From contig OX326956.1 of assembly GCA_946800325.1 (NCBI GenBank), positions 9,031,167-9,095,166 on the forward strand: DNA of 64,000 bases. The letters run 5' to 3'. Of this stretch, positions 60,100 through 64,000 are shown one piece after another. Within the stretch, counting starts at the first letter, position 1. Each line of letters opens with the position of its first letter. A program made the translations under genes and the position numbers. The notes beneath the pieces are model-generated. The model saw only the letters and a list, made by a program, of their open reading frames with translations. It made no database searches and was not told the DNA's origin. This DNA is from Luzula sylvatica. Its lineage: Eukaryota; Streptophyta; Magnoliopsida; Poales; Juncaceae.

Positions 60100-60150
60100 A
60101 GGTGAGGGGGGCCTTTTTGCAATTTTGAGATAATACAGGGGCCTTTTTGT
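60090..60150 (+). repeat. ~60-bp direct repeat, left copy (second at 60493-60551)
   Basis: CTCGGCATCGAGGTGAGG, then GGCCTTTTTGCAATTTTGAG and ATAATACAGGG, recurs 403 bases downstream with few changes. The word AGGGTCTTTTTGC is also present inverted at about 60618. This suggests insertion or local rearrangement around the exon-like fragment. Confidence 0.7.
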
Positions 60151-60551
60151 AAATTTGATGAAAAAATAATTTCATGCCTGGAAAGACTGTAGATCAGGAC
60201 ACTCGTAACTATGGACCAGGTTCATTTTAATATTATTATTTTATTATTATTAATTTTATTAATATGGTTAAACATATAGAAGGGTTAAATTTGATATAGT
60301 ATAATTTGTGTTGATAAGGAGGAATATCAAATGGAGAGATAATTAACATGCGAATTGGTTTCAAACCCACTGCAACTATTAGCGTATGTATATTATTAAG
60401 TATAAATTTGATTTTTCCATTTTCTACTTTCTGTTATAATTTAATTCAAAAAAGGATTAATTAATTATTAATATAGAAAATGCAACACACAACTCGCCAT
60501 AGAGGTGAGGAGGGCCTTTTTGCAATTTTGAGATAATACAGGGTCTTTTTG

Positions 60552-63500
60552 CAAAAAGAGAGAAGGAAGAATCACGATCCTTGTGTTGTCCCTGGAGGTA
60601 TAAAACAAATAAAATTTTGCAAAAAGACCCTGGATTATTAGTAATTCGCAAAAAGAACCCTTTGAAATAATATTATTGTATTTATATTGTACTGGTACAA
60701 ATGGTGCAAAAGGACAAAACGAGCTTCTTCTATTTTCGTCTGATCTTCAAGAGACTCTCCCAATTGTTAATCATGTTTAAGGCGTGAAATAATGGACTAT
60801 CTTATTTTTGCATTTTTTTGTCTATTTTTTTTTAATATTTTATCTCAATTAAAAAAATTTAGTATGAACATTGTCTTTTTTTTTTAATCTTTGGTGGTTT
60901 GGTTTGTCTTTGTTTTGATTTTGCAGGAGACGTGTTGTGCGTTTCATTTGATTTATGCTCAGGCGAAGATCTTGGACCAATTTGTAATTTTGAAATAATA
61001 TTGATGGACTATCATTTGATTTATGATCATTGTCTTCTCGACTTTCATTTGAAATAATATTATCTTCAAACTATTTCAACTCCAGTATCATCAATATTAT
61101 CTTCTAAATAATTTAATATTAACAATCAGATATTAACATAACATTTAAATAATTCACAAATTTCCATTTAAAATCTCAAATTACACATTGAACCACAACC
61201 TTAAACCGAGTCATTTTGAGGCCTCTCACAAAAAAAGTTGGCTATTAAATAAATAATATCTTTTTTGAAAAATAATGATCATCACAATTACTGAATCACG
61301 TAACAAAAGAAATACTAAACATTATATTTATCTTAATATTTAACTATTATAAAAACAAAAACAATATTAAAACAAAAAATCTACGTACCTTAATAAACAT
61401 ATTCTTAAACCATCAAAAGATTGTCTCAATTAAGGATGATTCTGGTCATTATTCATAACAAAATCACATGAAATACATCTACTTTTTACTTAATCCACTA
61501 CATGAATTAAAGCCAACAACGTGATGGTAATAATTTTACTGTTACAAAAAATACTCCTTACTATCAATATTTAATTTTATTAACCCTCTCGGTATTATTA
61601 TTTATTATTTAAAAAATCTCTCGAATTATCTTTAAATTAGATTAATGTGGAAAAAAAAAATGAAATGATGTTATTTATAAATTTTTTGGATATACCTTTT
61701 GACCTCTTCGGTCCAATTACCCGTCAAATGACCAGAAAATGTGTGCAAAGGTCGTGGGCCTCAACACGAGTGTTAATAAACAGACTTCATAATTAACAAT
61801 ATTTTTTTGTTACAAGATTGATTCGTTACACGATTATCTGTAAAAAGTGTCACAAAAAATCAAGAAAAAAATATGCATTCTTGTTAAACATTTCTATTTT
61901 AGATAATTGAACAACATTTCAATAGTTTTAAAAAACTAATTTGAAAAATGACATAATCATCCCACTTGATTGATATAATTTTTTTCAGTAAAATACATTA
62001 TGTTCCGGTATTTTATTGATCAAATATCCCTTGGAAAAAAAATTATTTTGCAAAAAATGGGCCTTCTATATTACTAATTAACACACTTAGATAACAAATA
62101 TCTAAAAGAAGACTTCTAGATAATAATCAAAGCTTCTATTGTAATTCAATTGAAATGGTTCCATTGTAATTTAATAACAGTAATCAAAGCTTCTAGACAG
62201 AAATTTAAAAGTCTTTATTAATTAAGGCGTTATTTTTATTCGAGAAATTTTATTTTACCCCCAAATTTCGTCACCATATTCCATATTTCTATATTTTAAT
62301 CAAAAAAATTATGCTGCAGGAAATAGGGAAGCTTTACCGCAATGTTACGTGAAGATCAATAGTGCTTGAGATATAATTTCCAAAATAATTAATTTCTAAT
62401 TATTTTTTCTGAATTAACGATTAATCCATTTTGTCTAATATCCAAAGGACTAATGGTCTCTTCTTTCTATCTGGGGAGTTCTACCATTTTGTCTTTAATA
62501 TCAATGACAATATTTTTTGTTTTTCTCGATCAGATTATTGCAAAATTTATTTGGGAAATTTTGTTTTGTCACCAGATTTCAACATAATCATCTCGATGAC
62601 GTCACATATTAATTGATCCTGCTGTTAATCGACACATACTCACTTTTTGATTTCAACATAATCAAACACCAGATTTCATTTTTTTGTTTTTTTTGTTGGA
62701 AACAACTTTTTTGCTGACATTTCACCAGATCTGAAGCGCTTTCTTGTTGTTCTTCTCTCTCATATTCCCATGCCAATTAATTCATCCTGGAAATTTCTCT
62801 TCAACTGATTTCCTTTTGTTTAATTTGAATGTAATTTTCAGCTTATTTGTAGTGACTTTTTGTCTGAATTTCCTTACTTTCTTGTCGATTTATAGTGAAT
62901 ATTCAGTTAGTGTGAAGTCGATGAGCTGATTATTATTTAGGCTGAAAACTTCTCTGTTAATTGCTTGCAACCACAATCAACATTTCTTTCTTTTATTGAC
63001 TGTTAATTAAGGGATTTGCCCTAAATTTCATATAATGAAGGGGTTTGAAATTTCATGTAATTAAGAGATTTGTTTCTTTATTTGCAGGTGATTTATCAAG
63101 AAATATTTATATTGTAAGTGAATGAGGACATGACAGATTATATGTGCAGGTGATTTATCCAAATTAGCTTCCGTTTAATCATTAATTGACAAGTTTTATT
63201 TGGGGCTTAATTTCTTAATTTCTGTTTGTTTTTCCAATTTAGGGTTTTACCTTTCAATTTAGGGCTTTAATTTAGGATTTCTCAAAGTTTGACATTTGAA
63301 TTTTGCAAGAACAAACAAGTATATTTTCTTAAATTTGAAGTTTTAATAGTTGTTGGATACGATGAAATTCGGGCGGTGTGACATTGACTGAGACTAATTT
63401 TAAAATTTAAGTATGTATTAGTGTCGGGATTATTGTTTTATTTGTAATCCATGTAGAAAATTGGTTGTAATTTGTTTTCATGAATTTTTAATGTATTGTT

Positions 63501-64000
63501 AATTGTGGATTAAATGGATTATGCTCTGTAAATTAAATGTGGTACTATGTTTTGTCGCAATCAATGTGCCGGGAATTAGATTGTAGTATATATTATGTTT
63601 TGTGAATTAAATGTATTATGTTTTGTTTTCCAACAAACAAGAGTTGTACTGAACCAAAAGAATTCTGAAATTAATTACAAATATGTTTCCCTACTGCATG
63701 AAATAGTTCATTTTATTACAAATATGTTTGCATCCATAATTAGTAATATGAACAATTCTCAAATTAACCAATAATCCAAATATGTTCGTGCATGCGAATC
63801 AAAAACGTTACCCGAAAATGGAGAAAATATCTCTCGATTAGATTCAATAAATAAAAAATAAAGAACAGGTGACTTAACAAACAAATCAATTAATATTTAA
63901 ATTTAAATTTTATGGAGAGTGAATCAATAAAAGATGAGGAGTACATGTTAATTAGAGGAAAATTGATGGTACGAATAAAGAAAGAAACGCTAACAAAAAA
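60552..64000. other. AT-rich intergenic DNA, no gene seen
   Basis: Only frames of about 60 codons or fewer without any domain occur. Small duplications include AATCAAAGCTTCTA (about 62127 and 62180), GATTTCAACATAATC (about 62576 and 62650) and TGCAGGTGATTTATC (63086 and 63147). No transposon ends, tRNA or rRNA were recognised. Confidence 0.5.

Overview
This is nuclear DNA of a flowering plant, most likely a eudicot. The evidence is a Ty1/copia retrotransposon primed by plant initiator tRNA-Met, hAT, Mutator, Harbinger and CACTA-type elements, plant FAR1-like and peroxisomal beta-oxidation gene remnants, and a very large AT-rich satellite array. No intact, confidently functional cellular gene is visible. 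The window looks like pericentromeric or other repeat-rich heterochromatin on the left, passing into a TE-littered gene graveyard on the right.

Layout. (1) 1-7616, minus strand: a defective copia element with 5' LTR (6210-7616), tRNA-Met primer-binding site, gag with a zinc knuckle, and protease, integrase, RT and RNase H. The RT catalytic YVDD segment is lost by a deletion that also shifts the frame. Downstream of pol, in the same orientation, a 420-codon open frame for a 'putative plant transposon protein' runs off the left edge. Perfect palindromes built on GTCCGTTCGAACGGAC cluster both in the LTR and between pol and this extra ORF. (2) 7617-9390: a minisatellite of ~34-bp units, each a 22-bp palindrome plus a spacer, alternating with GACAG/GACAT pentamer tracts and carrying an exact 700-bp-offset duplication. 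(3) 9391-41498: about 183 head-to-tail copies of a 175-bp AT-rich satellite with several monomer classes and local higher-order periods (7-mer, 12-mer, 17-mer). The length is typical of plant centromeric satellites.

(4) 41499-64000: AT-rich DNA with small TEs whose ends can be defined from the sequence. These are a 627-bp hAT-type element with an 8-bp TSD, a 146-bp poly(A) retroposon with a 15-bp TSD, a 152-bp Mutator-type MITE with a 9-bp TSD, a 1247-bp Harbinger-type element with a TTA TSD whose interior has become ATT microsatellite, and a CACTA terminus. There are also broken gene pieces: a FAR1/FHY3-like 5' end (minus), a multifunctional beta-oxidation protein (MFP2/AIM1-like) pseudogene (plus) with in-frame stops, and a possible small spliced gene (minus). 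That last candidate runs at its 3' side into an (AC)n tract and a striking C/G-rich minisatellite.

The strongest unexplained signals are the palindromic minisatellite fused directly to the 175-bp satellite, the shared palindromes of the copia LTR and its extra ORF region, and the regional higher-order structure of the satellite. Long open frames inside the repeat arrays are by-products of repetition, not genes.
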